In this document: one piece after another, positions 11,582-24,759 of the stretch
Layout of the letters: every line of letters starts with the position of its first letter
How positions within the stretch are numbered: the first letter of the stretch is position 1
NCBI RefSeq assembly: GCF_030272615.1
Contig: NC_081406.1
Span: forward strand, 267,149,692 to 267,213,691
Direction of reading: 5' to 3'
DNA from: Cryptomeria japonica
Taxonomy: Eukaryota > Streptophyta > Pinopsida > Cupressales > Cupressaceae
Length of the DNA stretch: 64,000 nucleotides
Position numbers and translations under genes: made by a program
The notes under the pieces: generated by a model
Told to the model about the DNA's origin: nothing
The model's input: only the letters and a program-made list of their open reading frames with translations
The model's database searches: none

Positions 11582-12237
11582 TTAATCTTATCTGCATTAA
11601 GTCTCTCATGTTCATTCCAGGTGCTGTTTGGAACTTCTGAGTGCTGCAATACAGTTTGCAGACTTACATCTATAATGAATGATTGCTGGTTGTATTTCTG
11701 AACACCTTAATAATTAGTCACTGTCTGGTTTTGCAACTTGAGGTCAGCATCCGTATCACTGCTCTCGTAAATTGATGAAATCTATTGCATATTAAGAATG
11801 AACATTGTTATTTCTTTTTATGTGCAAATACAAGCCATATGTGTTCGGTCAATATAACCCATGCTATTACCCATGCAAATCCAAAACACTACTTTCATAC
11901 TTGCCAGCAAATTGTTTGAGAAATAATTAAGAGTGAAAAGGTGAAAATTTTGGGCAAGATTCCACAAGTGATCTTACAGTATCTAATAAAACAATGCACA
12001 ATATCAGCAAACTGAGGCAAAAATGCACTGTGAGCCTTATATATTTAGATCCCCATCTCACATATCTCTTTCAAACCCTCTTCTGCTTTTGCATGCTTAA
12101 AAACTAAAATAAACTACAATATAATAACATAAATTATGAAAAGAACCTCAACTTCTCACATGTATGATGGCAACAAAAGAAAATAGCTTGCACAATAGAA
12201 AAAAATGGAACACACTCAACGGATTTGCAAATACTAC
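11582..12237. other. Intron sequence beside the host exon
   Basis: AT-rich, without recognisable coding sequence or TE ends. It follows the splice donor of the 12238-12322 exon on the minus strand, so it is intron by position. Confidence 0.55.
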
Positions 12238-12322
12238 CATGACTATCAAAATTCTGCATCTTGGATCCATTGCTCCACTTGTCCACCATTTGTGACCATT
12301 TATTATATAGTAATCCCCTTCC
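12238..12322 (-). CDS. IBR3: ACAD10/11-type acyl-CoA dehydrogenase (IBR3-like), internal exon
   Basis: Read on the minus strand, a CTGCAG acceptor (12323-12328) opens an 85-bp exon encoding a segment with [16 protein letters not shown] followed by RILIVM. It ends at a GTAGTA donor (12237 downward). [12 protein letters not shown] is characteristic of the acyl-CoA dehydrogenase domain of human ACAD10/11 and plant IBR3. The exon takes one base to complete the AG|G Arg codon left by the upstream exon, then reads 28 codons without a stop, so the splice is in phase. Arabidopsis IBR3 is a putative peroxisomal acyl-CoA dehydrogenase needed for indole-3-butyric acid response. The following exon (expected to begin Gly-Lys-Thr) is not in the window. 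Whether the whole gene is intact cannot be judged from two exons. Confidence 0.9.
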
Positions 12323-13649
12323 CTGCAGAAAACATAATTTATTGATATCCTTTAGCTATTTAATAGCATTATTGGAGTAAATAAGCAAAGTAAATCAGAA
12401 ATCAGAGCAACGCATGGCCATAAAATCTTCTCACAAAATTAATGAGAGCCATAATCTTTAACTAGGATGAATAGAGAAGCTTCTAAAGCAATACCCTTTA
12501 AGAACATCAATCATTACATTGGACAGAAAGTTCGAAGTCTAAAACCAGTGTATACTTTCATTGACAATGAATGGTAACTAAGCTTTCAAATCTACAATGG
12601 CATTGAGACAAATAGGTTCATATGAGCATACAAATCCACCAACTCTTCATCAGTATAGCATCAAAATGAATAGCATAAAAAAGAACACAAAACAAATTTG
12701 CCAAAACAAAATAACAATTACTTTGATAGCAGCCATAACATGTACAACAAAACTTGAGAGACAAACATAAGAAGCAACGATGCTTTATTAGCATTTTACT
12801 TTGTCTTTTACAAGACAACAAAAAAATAGAATAATTTGTGAGGATAAACCCCTTCACATTGTGTGGGGAAGCTCCCTAATCTCTAAACTAAAACACTAAG
12901 CTAAACTGACCCTGTAAACCAAATTAACAACAAGATTTATAAGTATCAGCACGATACACTTTTCATAAGATTTCACATTAACGAAATGACTACTTGCATA
13001 AATTTTTAACACAAACGAGCACCAAAGTAATAACAATCAAGGCTTGCAAGCAAGATTTTAAAATTTAATTAAAGAAAGCAACATTATATAAAAGTACAAA
13101 CAATAACACTTCCTACTCAGTAAAAGAAAGACCAGCACTTCATTAAAAACAAAAATTGGAAATAATAATACATGAACTACACTTATTCAAAGAATTTAAA
13201 AATTAAGTTGCATACACAGACACAACCCTAAAAAACCAACCTCAATAAAAAGTTTGATGGTATAAACTACTTTGAATTCAATTAATGGACATACACATTA
13301 AACCAATTAAATAACAATTTCTGCGATATAAGCATATCAGTAAAGTTGCACGGACATGAATATGAATATGGATGCGGATACGACCATTTTTGAAGACCTC
13401 TCAATTTGGATATAACAGGATACAGCATCCAAAGAAAACACAGACATTAATTGAACATAATTTTCTAAGTTATTAAAGAAGATTTCCATCACTATAAAAG
13501 CAATGTAGACACATAATTGCTACATATTCCAAAATATTATATTTAAAAAAAAATTATTATTAAGACAAAATTCAAATACGTTAATAGTTTGGTAGAATCA
13601 CATGCTATCAAAAATATCATTAGTGTTCTCCTGAAATTGAAGTTCTAGA

Positions 13650-15890
13650 TCATCAAGATTCTTTGAAGACTTAGGATTGTTGAGGAGCATGTGACCACCA
13701 ACTAGCTCTTAGAACCAAATGAAGATTTACCAAAGGATCCCCCTACTATGTCAAAATTCTCAACAATGGGATTGAGATGTGTCAATGCATTCATGAATAC
13801 ATATATGTCACTCATCTCAGGTTGTACATCCCAAAGTCTGCTAAGTCCTTTCATGTAGTTTGTGGATGAATGCTACAGGAGACGAAGATTGGAATGAAAA
13901 TATACAAGGTCCACTACTTTTCTACCTAACAAACTATTTCATTTCACAAAATAGATGAAGCCATATGTACTCCAATTCCCCTTAGTTGCAAAAGAAATTG
14001 AGACCCATAAAACAAGTTGATAGTATAAGTTACAAAGACACAAACAATCAGATAAAAATCGAAATAAGAAATAAATTAAAATAGAATACAACTCATATAA
14101 AGTTAAGCCTATGATAGAAGTTTGATAGCCAGCTTTTGCAAATATTTAGTTGTGGCACCATGGAATTTCCACCACTTTATAAAGTCCATTTCTTTTTTAT
14201 TTGCCATTGCATCAATATCTATGTAAGTTAAATCAAAGGATGCAAAAGTCCCAAGCTCATCTCAAATCTCTGCATCAATTATAAACATTTTTTTAAAAGC
14301 TTATATATATATATATATATATAGTCCAAAGCATATGCCAAAAGTTGCAAAGGAGTTGTTATTTTATCCCATCTCTTCTTGATCACCTCATATATTTGCC
14401 TATAAAAAAATTCAAAGGGATCTTGCTCTTTTTCTATAATAATATCTCTAACTTGCTCCATTATTGTATCTATGCAATCATAGATGTCACCCAATATTGG
14501 CTTATTAGTATCACAACAACAAATGAGGGTGTATATTGATTAAGTGAAAAATAATAAGTACTCCATTTGAGCTCACCAATCATCATCAAGAATTAATGTT
14601 CGGATATTATTTGCTCCATTTATTTAAGATTCCCACCAAACTACCCAAGCATAATAATCACCATACTTTTCAAGTCTCATTTCACAACCACAAGCCTTTT
14701 AAGTCTCATTTGTGGCAAGGCATGTCTCAACCACCTTCAATTAAAAAAAAATAATGTTTTAAAACACATAAATCTTACATATATTTCAAAATAATACCAT
14801 TTAATAAAAATAATATATATGAATATTTCTAATACAAAAAAAACTTTCCTTCAACAACTCTAGCTTAGTGAATTGTCTATAAATGGGCTATGGCATGTGA
14901 TGATTATGAATAAACATCTAAATTTCTTTGGCATCTTTCTAAATCTTTTGTATCCATTGAATTTTGCCAATATTTCTATAGCATTATGTTCAAAGAATGA
15001 AGTACACAAGGGGTCCACCAAATGTTTTGATATCTTGCTTGCATGACCAACTTTGCTGCTTTGCAATACTTTTGCACGCATTATATGTGATCGCCTAAAC
15101 AACATTTTTTGGCCCCATTGACTCAATTGCTTCGATTAGAATAGAGGCAATAAATTGAGTATCTTTTTCTTCAACCTTGCATTTCACTACTTTCAAAAAC
15201 ATTGTCCCCTTAGGGCTCATTGCAATAACATTGATTAGTGGCCTATTTCTAGCATCCTTCCATCCATCACAAATGATGGAAACCCTTGAGGTTTTCCATG
15301 AAGCTCGAATCACTTGCAATTGTCTATCAATAAAATCTTTTTATTTAGCCAAAAGGGTGGTACAAACCTTCTCATAGCCTAGGCTTTTGTATCCTTTTGG
15401 TGCTTCATTAATTGACTTGACCATCTCTTGCCAATATTGAGAGCGAACATTAAATGAAATTATATTCCCATACAGATAATGAGCAATATTTTGATCTTTA
15501 TCCTCTCGACTCTAAAAATTAAATGCTTTTTCAAGAGGTCCTAAAATCTTCCTTTTATGACTTGTAGATGTTCTTAAACCTAATTCTAGATGCAAAGGGG
15601 GTCTATTTATATTTGGAGTTGACCTCTCATTTGATGTGTAAACACGATTATCAACTTCATCTTGTTCTTTTTGATATTTTGCAATCTTTTCAGTTGGCAA
15701 TCCGTTCCCTAAACGATCACCAAAATTTAGACTAGGGCACACTTCACATCCTGTACCAAGTGCCCACAAACCCTAGTATAGGAACCTTTATAATCCTTTA
15801 AACACTCATGACACCTCCATTTATAACCTCCAACACCTTGACTTTTGTCGAGAATGGTGACATTTCCACAATGGAGATTTAGGATTTGGT
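13650..15890 (-). pseudogene. hAT transposase pseudogene (BED finger, DUF659, dimerisation domain)
   Basis: Minus-strand order is N to C. A BED-type zinc finger lies at about 15740-15840 (motifs WRCHECLKDYKGSYTRV and GHLVQDVKC). The DUF659 catalytic-core region is at about 15095-15319 (IICDGWKDARNRPLINV). A middle segment at 14330-14494 reads IYEVIKKRWDKITTPLQLLAYALD. WWKFHGATTKYLQ follows near 14110-14180. The C-terminal hAT dimerisation region at about 13870-13990 includes NWSTYGFIYFVK and VVDLVYFHSNLRLL. Frames are broken by many stops and shifts. hAT transposases cut and paste DNA and make 8-bp target duplications. I could not place the terminal inverted repeats, so element ends are unknown. 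Confidence 0.85.
14302..14322. repeat. TA dinucleotide microsatellite
   Basis: A run of about ten TA units inside the hAT pseudogene, interrupting its C-terminal region. A similar TA run lies at about 17405-17426 in the same intron. Confidence 0.9.
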
Positions 15891-17498
15891 TTGATCCATT
15901 TGTGATGCTTTGAAATCGGATGCTAATGATGATGCCATGATATTTAATAAAATTATTAAATATAAATAATTATAAAGTGATTTTATAAAACACAAATTAT
16001 AATTTATAAATTAATTTAAGAATTTAATTTAAATAGTTTATAATATATGTTTAATATTTACTATTTCAAATTTAATTTTACAAAAATATACAAACTAAAA
16101 ATCTATAATTATGAACAAAATAAATTTCAAATTTAAATCTAAATAAATAATTAATTTAAAATAGATTCAATATATTAATAAAGAAAAATCAAAATGATTA
16201 AATTTTATTACATTATACATATTATAAAGAAGCTAAAAACTAAACATATATCAAAACATAAAGTTAAATCAATTAAATAAATGTAAACATTGTAAAGTTA
16301 AATTGATTATAAATTATGACTCCTACAATCGATAAAATCAATATTCATTGCATTCTAATTTCTAACTTTATATTAAAATTTTCTTACTTGTGAACGGCTG
16401 CTAGCGAACGAAAACGGGTGTACAAACAAGGAAAAGCACACACAGAAGACTGAAGAGGAAGACTGGAAGCCCACGTTTGCAAATGAAAAACACATGTAGA
16501 AGGTTGAAGCAGAAGACTGAAAAACTGGAAAGCCAAAGCCTCTAAAAATGAAGAGCCTACCCAAAAGCATGCAAGAAGAACTCCCTAGTTGCATTATCAT
16601 TCACTGGTTGTGGGGTTTATTTATAGCAAAAAAAACCTTAATTTTTTTGGACTAAGTTTAGTTAATAGCACTAAGTTTAGTTAATAGCAATTTATTCCAG
16701 ATTCGGCTATTTTGTTTTAGAAATCAAATCCCAACAAATCTGGCACGTGTAAAAAATGACAGGTTTTTGGAAACACATGAATATGTTTTCCACACTGTAC
16801 CATTGCTTTATCGACACCATATCCATACCAGGTACAACAGAATCCATACCAAGAGTGGGGGAGGTGTTGTATCCAATAACCTTGCATATCATGTACCACA
16901 GATGTCACTTTAAGAAAACCTATTTAAAGATATGTACTGACCAAATTAGAGCTAAGGACCTTCCATAATGAATGTATCATCAGGATTGGCAGGTTGGAGC
17001 GTTGAATTGACTAGTTGGAGAGAAATTACAACTCAAGAATGAAATGGAAGACTTGACAATACAAACAAAAAATAGAAGTTGCATTTCTTGTCTTGTACTT
17101 GTTTAATTTCAGCAATAATAATCCAGAAGACAAGCAGTTCCCGCTCCCAATCGACATTTCTCCACCCCAGGATTTTATAGGATAAATACTTTCAGTTGTG
17201 TTGCAAACTTATTTTGTTTATCATTTCCAGTCTAAAGTACATTCCCCTTCTCTAATTAACGGTCACTAGAACATGTAAAGTAGCAAAGTAAATAAATTGT
17301 TTGGTTTGCTAATTTCTACTATAAAACAAAGAAATTAAAAATCAGGAACATACTTCGAATATCAATATATAAAAACTAAGATAACTGAGGGGTGCTAATG
17401 AAATTATATATATATATATATATATAGTAATCATTCAATACCAAATGAAAAGATAACAACCTAAATAAAACTTTACTATAAAATTGAATAATTATTAC

Positions 17499-17641
17499 CT
17501 AGCCATTGAACACTCTATGTTAGTTGCATCAGAAGATGCAACCTGAGGCTCTGTCATTGCAAACCCAGATCGAATTTTCCCTTCCAATAAAGGAATGAGC
17601 CATGTTCTTTGTTGTTCAATGCTGCCATAACGAAACAATAC
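17499..17641 (-). CDS. IBR3: ACAD10/11-type acyl-CoA dehydrogenase (IBR3-like), internal exon
   Basis: The minus-strand exon of 143 bp opens after an ACACAG acceptor (17642-17643 give the AG) and ends AG|GTAATA. It encodes 47 codons plus two bases without a stop: [10 protein letters not shown], then [16 protein letters not shown], then [15 protein letters not shown]. [14 protein letters not shown] is the acyl-CoA dehydrogenase signature in the ACAD10/11 form, which contacts FAD and substrate in the family. It joins in frame to the exon at 12238-12322. The upstream exon, expected to end GNME, was not found to its right. Base composition is clearly less AT-rich than the surrounding intron. Confidence 0.93.
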
Positions 17642-19172
17642 CTGTGTAATTACATATATCACCCATTAAATATTAATGGCCTAAACTCCACATTAACCTA
17701 TTTGTCATAAATTTCTTTGCACCACATTCAAAAAAAAATGTTTTCATAAGGGATTGACAACTAATATCAACGAAAGCATATACAAATAACACCACCATCA
17801 GTCAAGTAAACATTATAAAGGGTATAATTTACTCAACCAAAGAAACTTATAAATAAAACCCTCATATTGCATAATACAAAAATTGCAGAGCTCATCAAAC
17901 ATTCATGTATAAGACCAGAAAAAACAATGCAAATAATTCACTATAACTGCAACGCAAGGAGACGTGAATGATCAACATAACAAGCCCAAAAGCTATAGAG
18001 GATCAAAGCTGAAACAATCTTCACATAAACAATTGAAACAATGCAAAAAGTATTTTGTAGCTGGCTTCTTCTTGTGATTCCACATTAACCATCATTAATT
18101 ATTAAAATACCTGCAAACTTTTCACCAGATTCTAAAAATGATTATGGTAACAGATGTGCTGAATTAGTTTCTTGAATTTGCAGCTGATTGCTCTCTAAGT
18201 TTAAGCCAGGCCAACTGTTATTTGATAAATAATGATTTCGCTCTTGTCAGATACTCTTCTATGCTAAATTTGTATTATTTGCAACTCCAACATAGACTTG
18301 GTAAGCAAAAGAAATTAAATTTTTTATCTCTTCCTTTGATTTACTTTTTCCCAAAAGCCTTTAGTGAACCTCATAAATGAGATTAGACTCTTTTAATAGA
18401 AGAACTAATTAATATAAGATAAATGACACTATCTGAAGCATTCAATCTTTTTGGGCACACTGCAGTTCCAATTAAAATTCCTCTACCATTGTTCCCTTCA
18501 AACAACAGAGAAATCTTGATATTCATTTTAACGTAAAAAGCAGAGGACCACAAAAGCAAGAAGATACCATTATCCAAATCCCATGATATATCTAGTGGCA
18601 AAACTCTCAATTGTTAGAATTTATGTATTATAACACGAAATTTAAAATGGGAAGCCAAAACAGTGTCAGAGATCTAATTATACCAAATACTTTTAATAGT
18701 CACTAAGAAAAAATGCAGCCTATTACTTTGAGACATATCCTAACCAACATACCTTTTGATCCAAATATAAGTAAACTACATCTATATCTATTCATTCTCA
18801 CCAATCTGTTTTATTATTCCTATTCTATACTTAAATATTATGTATTCATCATATATGTAAGTTATCAGTTCAGGTACAGGTGCAGGTATGGGTATTGGAG
18901 CCTGGTACAACAGTGTGGCAATTGTATTCCTTGGGTACCCGTATGGGAATATATATATGTTCAAAACTATAAATTGTAAGAATGATGTTAGTCATAGTTG
19001 TAGAAAGGGAACAAAATTTTGATAGTCAACTTTTCCTATTAAACCATTGTGGGTCCCCATGTGGCTGTCAAATGACAAGAAAAGGGAATGAAACGTCAAA
19101 CATGCTCCCAAAAAACATAATACTTGCAGGCCAATCAATAAGCATGCATGAGATAACACATGTGAAATATGC
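17642..19172. other. IBR3-like intron sequence, upstream side
   Basis: About 1.5 kb with no exon, TE protein or terminus that I recognise. Part of an intron running right into the gypsy element at 19173. Short low-complexity runs (GGTACAGGTGCAGGTATGGG near 18875) occur. Confidence 0.5.
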
Positions 19173-20774
19173 TGTTTAGGACTGAGCACGAATCTGATCA
19201 GTTTGTTTCAATTTTGAATCTTTGACAGCGTGAACTGTTTGGGGTTTTTTGACAATTTTGACATTTTATACTTTTTTGAAGTTTTTATGCTTGTGAGTTA
19301 GGAATTAACATGAAATAAAATTGAAATGCAAGAGAAGCTATTACTGAAGTAGAAATGAAGATGACTGATTTTATTGACAGCAAATTTTCAAACATCCAAA
19401 AATCACATTTAGGAACACTAAAGCCAAAATTGGCCTACCCTTAGTCCCATGCTTGCACAGTTGAGCTCCTTTTATTGACTTGACTGAAAGCATGCTGTTA
19501 GTAAGGTCTTCACTATGTGCTGTCAGCTCCAATAAGCTTTATTGTGCTTGCCATGAATTACCAAAACGAATTTAGAGAAGGATCTGCACACCCAATGTGA
19601 TTCCTTGACTGGTGCCAGGAGCAAACCCTTGATTTATTGGATATTTTCTCAAAGAATTATTCAATCTGTCTACACAGGCGATTTATTGTGCTAGGAAATC
19701 AGTGGATAGCTGATCTTATTCGATGACAATAATTTCTGAGTCAAAACCCTGAGCTAATAACCTTGTACTTATTTCTTTGCACTCCACAGGCAGGGTGGAT
19801 GCTACGGCCCAGCTGGAGTAGTACAGACTGATTTTAATGACACCAAAGCAGATGTAAACAACCTGCAATCTGCCCAGATCTGCTGTCTTTGATCAGCCAA
19901 TGCCAATGGAGGAGAGATTTCACTGATTCTAGCCCCTGTTGATCAAATCCGAACCTTGTATGCTGCGTGGGAATGCTGGAAGTGATGGGCGTATCATCCA
20001 CACCTTCCACCAATGGAGGATTTTCGCCCTCTTCAGGCTCCCAAACCTGAATATCACTGCTGCAACTCATGCTAAGCCAGGAAGTTGTTATAAAAATGTA
20101 ATTGAATGAATTTTCCAAAATGAATTCCTCCTTACATTAAACATCGAACCATAGAAACGAGACTCGAACTCGACACGAACTCGGAAAGGCTGACCTGACT
20201 TGGGACTCAGCAAAAATTTGACAGGACTCGGCAAAAACTCGGCAGAACTCAGCAAAAAAACCAATTTTCTAGTGATTTTTGCCCAGAGCGAGTCGGGTCA
20301 GCCTTGCCAAGTCCGAGCCACCCAGGACTCGCCAAGGGTGACTCGCCGAGTTTTGGCGAGTCATGGCGAGTCACGGAACTCTACATTGAACCCTAAAAGA
20401 GGCATCTCCAAGATGCCAAGGAATCTTTTATTCCCTCCAATTGGGCGCTCAGCTATGAGGGTTGGCTCATCATTAAAGAATTGACCACCTTTTTCAAAGT
20501 TATTACTTGCCTAGGAGTGGGGTCATGTAACTTTTTAGAATAAAGTTACTTATTAACATCTTTTAAGAAATTAACTTTTCTATTTTTAGAAAAAGTTACC
20601 TTTCTAACTTCATATTATAAAATTACTTTATTATCTTCACCAAAGACATAAATTGACTAAGTCTAGGTCTCCTTTGGCTAGTAAACTCATCTCCAAACAC
20701 TGAACTTCACCTGTGGAGATGGGTGACAAGTGAATCTGAGCTCTGAATGGCACTAAAGAAGAGGGGACATTACA
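19173..20774 (-). mobile_element. 3' LTR of the minus-strand gypsy element (1602 bp)
   Basis: Homologous along its length to 34197-35479. It is about 320 bp longer, mainly because of the short insertion at 20150-20383 and differences near 19290-19400. Confidence 0.9.
20150..20383. mobile_element. GACTCG-rich non-autonomous hAT-like element (234 bp)
   Basis: Absent from the partner LTR (compare 35085-35100). Flanked by 8-bp repeats CATCGAAC (20142-20149) and CATTGAAC (20384-20391), 7 of 8 matching. Ends are imperfectly inverted around a GACTCG core. An 8-bp duplication points to the hAT superfamily. A relative lies at 49381-49782. Confidence 0.7.
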
Positions 20775-20790
20775 GTCCTCCCTTCCCAAG
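20775..20790 (-). other. Polypurine tract of the minus-strand gypsy
   Basis: The minus strand reads CTTGGGAAGGGAGGAC directly before the 3' LTR start TGTAATG. Position and purine content fit the plus-strand primer. Confidence 0.8.
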
Positions 20791-23700
20791 ATTGGTTGTC
20801 CTCAAGCAATTGAAGAGCTGGATGTTGTAGAATAGCTTCTCCTTCCCAAGTGGCATCCTCTATGGGCAAATCCTTCCATCTAATCACCATGTTCCTCAAT
20901 GTCCTCTCACGCCTATCCAGGATCTCAACTGGAACCATAATCAACTTCCTTTCCTCATCTAAGGGATGTAATACTGAAGAAGTCACTGTGCCTTGTCCAA
21001 TTGCCTTCTTGAGGCAAGACACATGAAAGACATTATGAATCCTCCTCTTTGGTGGGAGCTCAATCTCATATGCCACTTCCCCAACTCTCCTCAAAACACG
21101 GTACAGACCATAGAATCGGGGCTTGAGCTTCTCTGCCCCACTCATCTTCATAGAACTTTGTCGATAAGGTTGGAGGCGCAAGAATACCATGTCCCCAACC
21201 TCAAATGATCTCTCAATCCTATGGCGATCAGCATATAACTTCAGCTGATTTTGGGCTCGTTGGATGTTTTCCTTAAGTGCTTTAAGTATGTCTTGGCTCT
21301 CATGAAGCCAATCCTATGCCAATGGTGCTCTAATATCTCCAAGTGCCAAAGCCATGAATGTCACGGCATCGTAGCCATATAGTGCACGAAAAGGAGTCAT
21401 ATCAATAGACATATGATGTGTCGTGTTGTAACAAAACTCTCCCAAATATAACCAACGAACCCATGAACGTTGTTGTCCTGACACATAGTTGCGTAAATAC
21501 CCCTCAAGCTACTTGTTCACAATCCCAGTTTGTCCATCAGTTTGACGGTGATAGCTGGTGCTAGGTGTCAACTCGGTGCCCAGTAAGTCTAAACAACTCT
21601 TGCCAAAATGAACTCATGAACCGGCTATCACAGTCATTGACAATGGTCTTTGGAAGACCATGGAGCCTAAATACTTCTCTGAAAAATAGATCAGCAACCT
21701 GTGAAGCTATATAAGCTGCTGCTATGGGAAAGAAATGAGCATATTTTGTCAATCTGTCCACAACTACATATATACAATCTTTCCATTGTACCTTGGGAAG
21801 ACCCGTGATGAAATCCATCGAAATTCTTGTCCATTTTTTATCCAGAACAGGTAATGGTTGCAGCAGACCAGCAGGGTATGTATTTTCAATTTTATTTTGT
21901 TGGCAAGTAATACATTCCCTTACATGCTGTAAAACATCATCCTTGAGGCCCTTCCAAGAGAACCTCTCTCTAATCTGCCTGTAAGTCTTACCATACCCCT
22001 GATGTCCTACTACAGGAGTATCATGAAAAACATGTAAAATCTGATTTTTCAGTTTAGATTCTGGAACTAAATAAATTCTTCCCTTGTAGGAAATCACATC
22101 ATCCACAATTGTGTACTTGTCATCTTGAATGATTCCATGACCATCCGTAATTTCAAATGCATGTTGATTTTTGGAATACTCTACTAGTTGAGATTTCCAA
22201 TCAACTAGAATCTCACTCACTGAACAAAAGGCAGCAATGGAAGGCTTCCTAGATAATGCATCAACAGCTACATTGTTTTTCCCCTTGACATATTCAATGT
22301 CAAAATCATATGCTTGGATCTTATTGACCCATTTTTGCTGCCTCTCATTAAGATCTTTTTGTTCTAAAAAGTACTTAAGGCTGTTATGATCAGTTTTAAC
22401 AATGAATTTCCTTCCCACTAAGTACTGTCTAAATTTTCTAAGAGCATGCATAATAGCCAACATTTATTTATCGTAGGTAGAGTATAATTTCTCATTGTCT
22501 TTCAGTTTTCTACTCTCATACACAATAGGATGATAATTTTGCATAAGTACTGCACCCACACCTTCCCCTGAAGCATCACATTCAAGCACAAAAGGTTGGG
22601 TGAAATCAAGGAGTGCCAACACGGGACAAGTGCTCATCACCTGCTTAAGCCTATCAAATACCTCATGTGCTTCCTAAGTCCATCTGAAAGCCCCTTTCCT
22701 GGTGAGATCTGTCAAAGGTGTTGCAAGCTGGGAATAACCTCTAACAAACCTCCTGTAGTAAGCACATAAACCAAGAAAACCATGCAACTTTGAGATGTTC
22801 CTAGGAGGTGGCCAATCAATAATAACTTGGATCTTCTCCTGATGGACTTTCACTCCATCAACTCCTATCACATAACCCAAGTATAAAATCTCAGTGAACC
22901 CAAATTCGCATTTGGACATCTTAGCATATAAAGACTAAGATTCCATAATGCCTAACACCTCATCTAGGTGCCTCAGATGTTCCTCCCATGATTTGTTGTA
23001 AATCAATATATCATCAAAGAATACCAACATAAACTTACGTAGATGGTTATTAAATATGTGGTTCATACATGACTGAAATGTAGTAGGGGTGTTAGTGAAA
23101 CCGAAATGCATCACTAAGAACTCATAATGACCATAATGGCATCTAAAGGTTGTTTTGTGAATATCATACTCCCGCACCTTAATCTAGTGATACCCCAATC
23201 AAAGATCAATCTTCGAAAAATAAACTGAGACATGAAGCTCATCCAACAACTCATCTATGCGTGGAATGGGATACTGATTCTTAATGGTTTTCTTATTAAG
23301 TGCACGGTATTCAATACGCATGCATAGGGTTCCATCCTTCTTCTTCACCAGCACAACTAAAGAACCAAAGGGACTAGAACTCGGTCTAATGAATCCCATG
23401 TCCAGAAGTTCCCTGATGGTCTTCTCAATCTCATCTCTGTAGGCCTTAGAATGGCGATAGGGAGTGGTCATGACTAGTTTTGCTCCATCCTCTAATTCTA
23501 TCACATGCTCAAAGCCTTTATCAGGCGGTACACCAGGTGGTATATCATCAAACACCACCCCATGCTTATCTAAAATCTGTCGTATATCAATGTGATATGA
23601 TTTGCCATCCTGAGCTGAAGGTGCTTATGATGAAATAAAGCACTATGTAGCCCAAAGGATATCTCTGTGCCTGATAATAGTCTCCATCCTGCGAGATGAA

Positions 23701-23843
23701 ACCTCCTTGGGGCCTCCATCCAATAATGCCCTCAGTATTCTCTTCTTACCATCAGCTAAGAACTCCAACTGCATTCTACGGTGATCAATGACATATCTGC
23801 CAATTCCCTGTAACCACTGCATTCCAATAACTGCATCATAGTC
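20791..23843 (-). pseudogene. Gypsy pol pseudogene: RT, RNase H, integrase, chromodomain
   Basis: Reverse transcriptase spans about 23560-22935 with [23 protein letters not shown] and the catalytic FFDDILIY. The connection and RNase H region is at about 22920-22260 (LDECDASGEGVGAVLMQ-type, KTDHNSLKYFLEQKD). Integrase spans 22230-21300, with zinc-binding HDTPVVGHQGYGKTY...CITCQQNK, MDFITGLP and DSRF. The C-terminal end (21190-20753) has NVFHVSCLKKA and a chromodomain-like RWKDLPIEDATWE, marking a chromovirus. Stops or shifts occur near 23560, 23195, 22930, 22672, 22464, 21555 and 21200. Pol normally copies and integrates the element; the chromodomain is known to target chromatin. Confidence 0.92.
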
Positions 23844-23848
23844 CTCTA

Positions 23849-24681
23849 TGTTAATTCCTACATTAACTTATGTAGATAAAACAAATGTCAAATTGTACTA
23901 ATTGGCCTTTGACATTTTTAGTTTATAATTACTTAGTTTCTTATATACTTTATTGTTTAAATCAGCTATTAACTTAACAAATCACTATTGTTTATTTATC
24001 TAATTCATAATCGTAATTATCTAAATTGTCTATCTATATTTATCTAGTTTCATTTATATAACTAGCGGAGTTTAATTAAAACGATTCATAAATGAATCGG
24101 TTTATGTAAACCCAATTTATTTATGAATTGGTTGGGATTGCAGCCTTTGGAGAAGTCACGTCTTCCCAAGATGCAATCACTATTATATTTATCTCATTGC
24201 GGATGTAGATGATTTTAATTTTTTATGCTGCACGTCTGAAAGACTATCAAAAGATTATATATATCAACATGTACTTCTTAGATTAATGAGACAGTGATAT
24301 ATCAGACAGTTCCCAGATCAATTGAAGATATAATCATAGAATCGTTTGCAGACCGAAGTTCAGTGAATCTGTCCCTGAATAATCTTATATATAAGAAGTC
24401 GATTGTCTCCTTCAGTCAGGCTCAGACATAATACATAAAGATTGATATCTATACATACTGGAGATTTTCAGACTCAGATTATTAGAAGAAATATACAGCA
24501 GTCTAAAGTTGTCAGATACTAACAACAGTCCATATACAGTACATATATATATTAATTGAAGTTGTATCAAGACAATTCATATTAAATCTATGTTATACTA
24601 TGTTCTATCTTTAAATTTGTAAAAATTCCTTTTGTATAAATCTGATACAATTATACTGTGTAAATCTGATTAAAATTTACA
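23849..24681 (+). mobile_element. Copia 5' LTR (833 bp)
   Basis: TGTTAATTCC...AAAATTTACA. Closely similar to 31575-32417, with scattered substitutions and small indels. A TATA-like CTTATATATAAG lies at about 24383-24394 (32119-32130 in the partner). Confidence 0.93.
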
Positions 24682-24696
24682 TGATATTAGAGCTGG
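24682..24696 (+). other. Copia primer binding site
   Basis: TGATATTAGAGCTGG directly follows the LTR end and resembles the tRNA-Met complement TGGTATCAGAGC. Confidence 0.75.
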
Positions 24697-24759
24697 CATA
24701 AATTAAAGATCCTAAAATCAGATTTTAATTCAGTAAATTACCAGATTAGAAACATCAAT

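Larger units (their letters stand above)
12323..17498 (-). other. IBR3-like intron (5176 bp) holding a dead hAT element
   Basis: It is bounded by a GTAATA donor (17498 downward) and a CTGCAG acceptor (12328-12323). Besides the hAT pseudogene it has AT-rich sequence, two TA-dinucleotide runs and no exon that I can see. Confidence 0.75.

Noticed and set aside
16373-16600. 75-codon Ser/Phe-rich minus-strand frame
   Set aside because: Internal imperfect repeats of AGAAGACTGAA type explain it; no recognisable domain.
16707-16968. Overlapping frames on both strands near 16.8 kb
   Set aside because: Checked as a possible next IBR3 exon; the sequence does not match the expected protein.
18383-18610. 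75-codon minus-strand frame in the IBR3-like intron
   Set aside because: It does not match the expected upstream ACAD exon or any TE domain; intronic chance frame is simpler.
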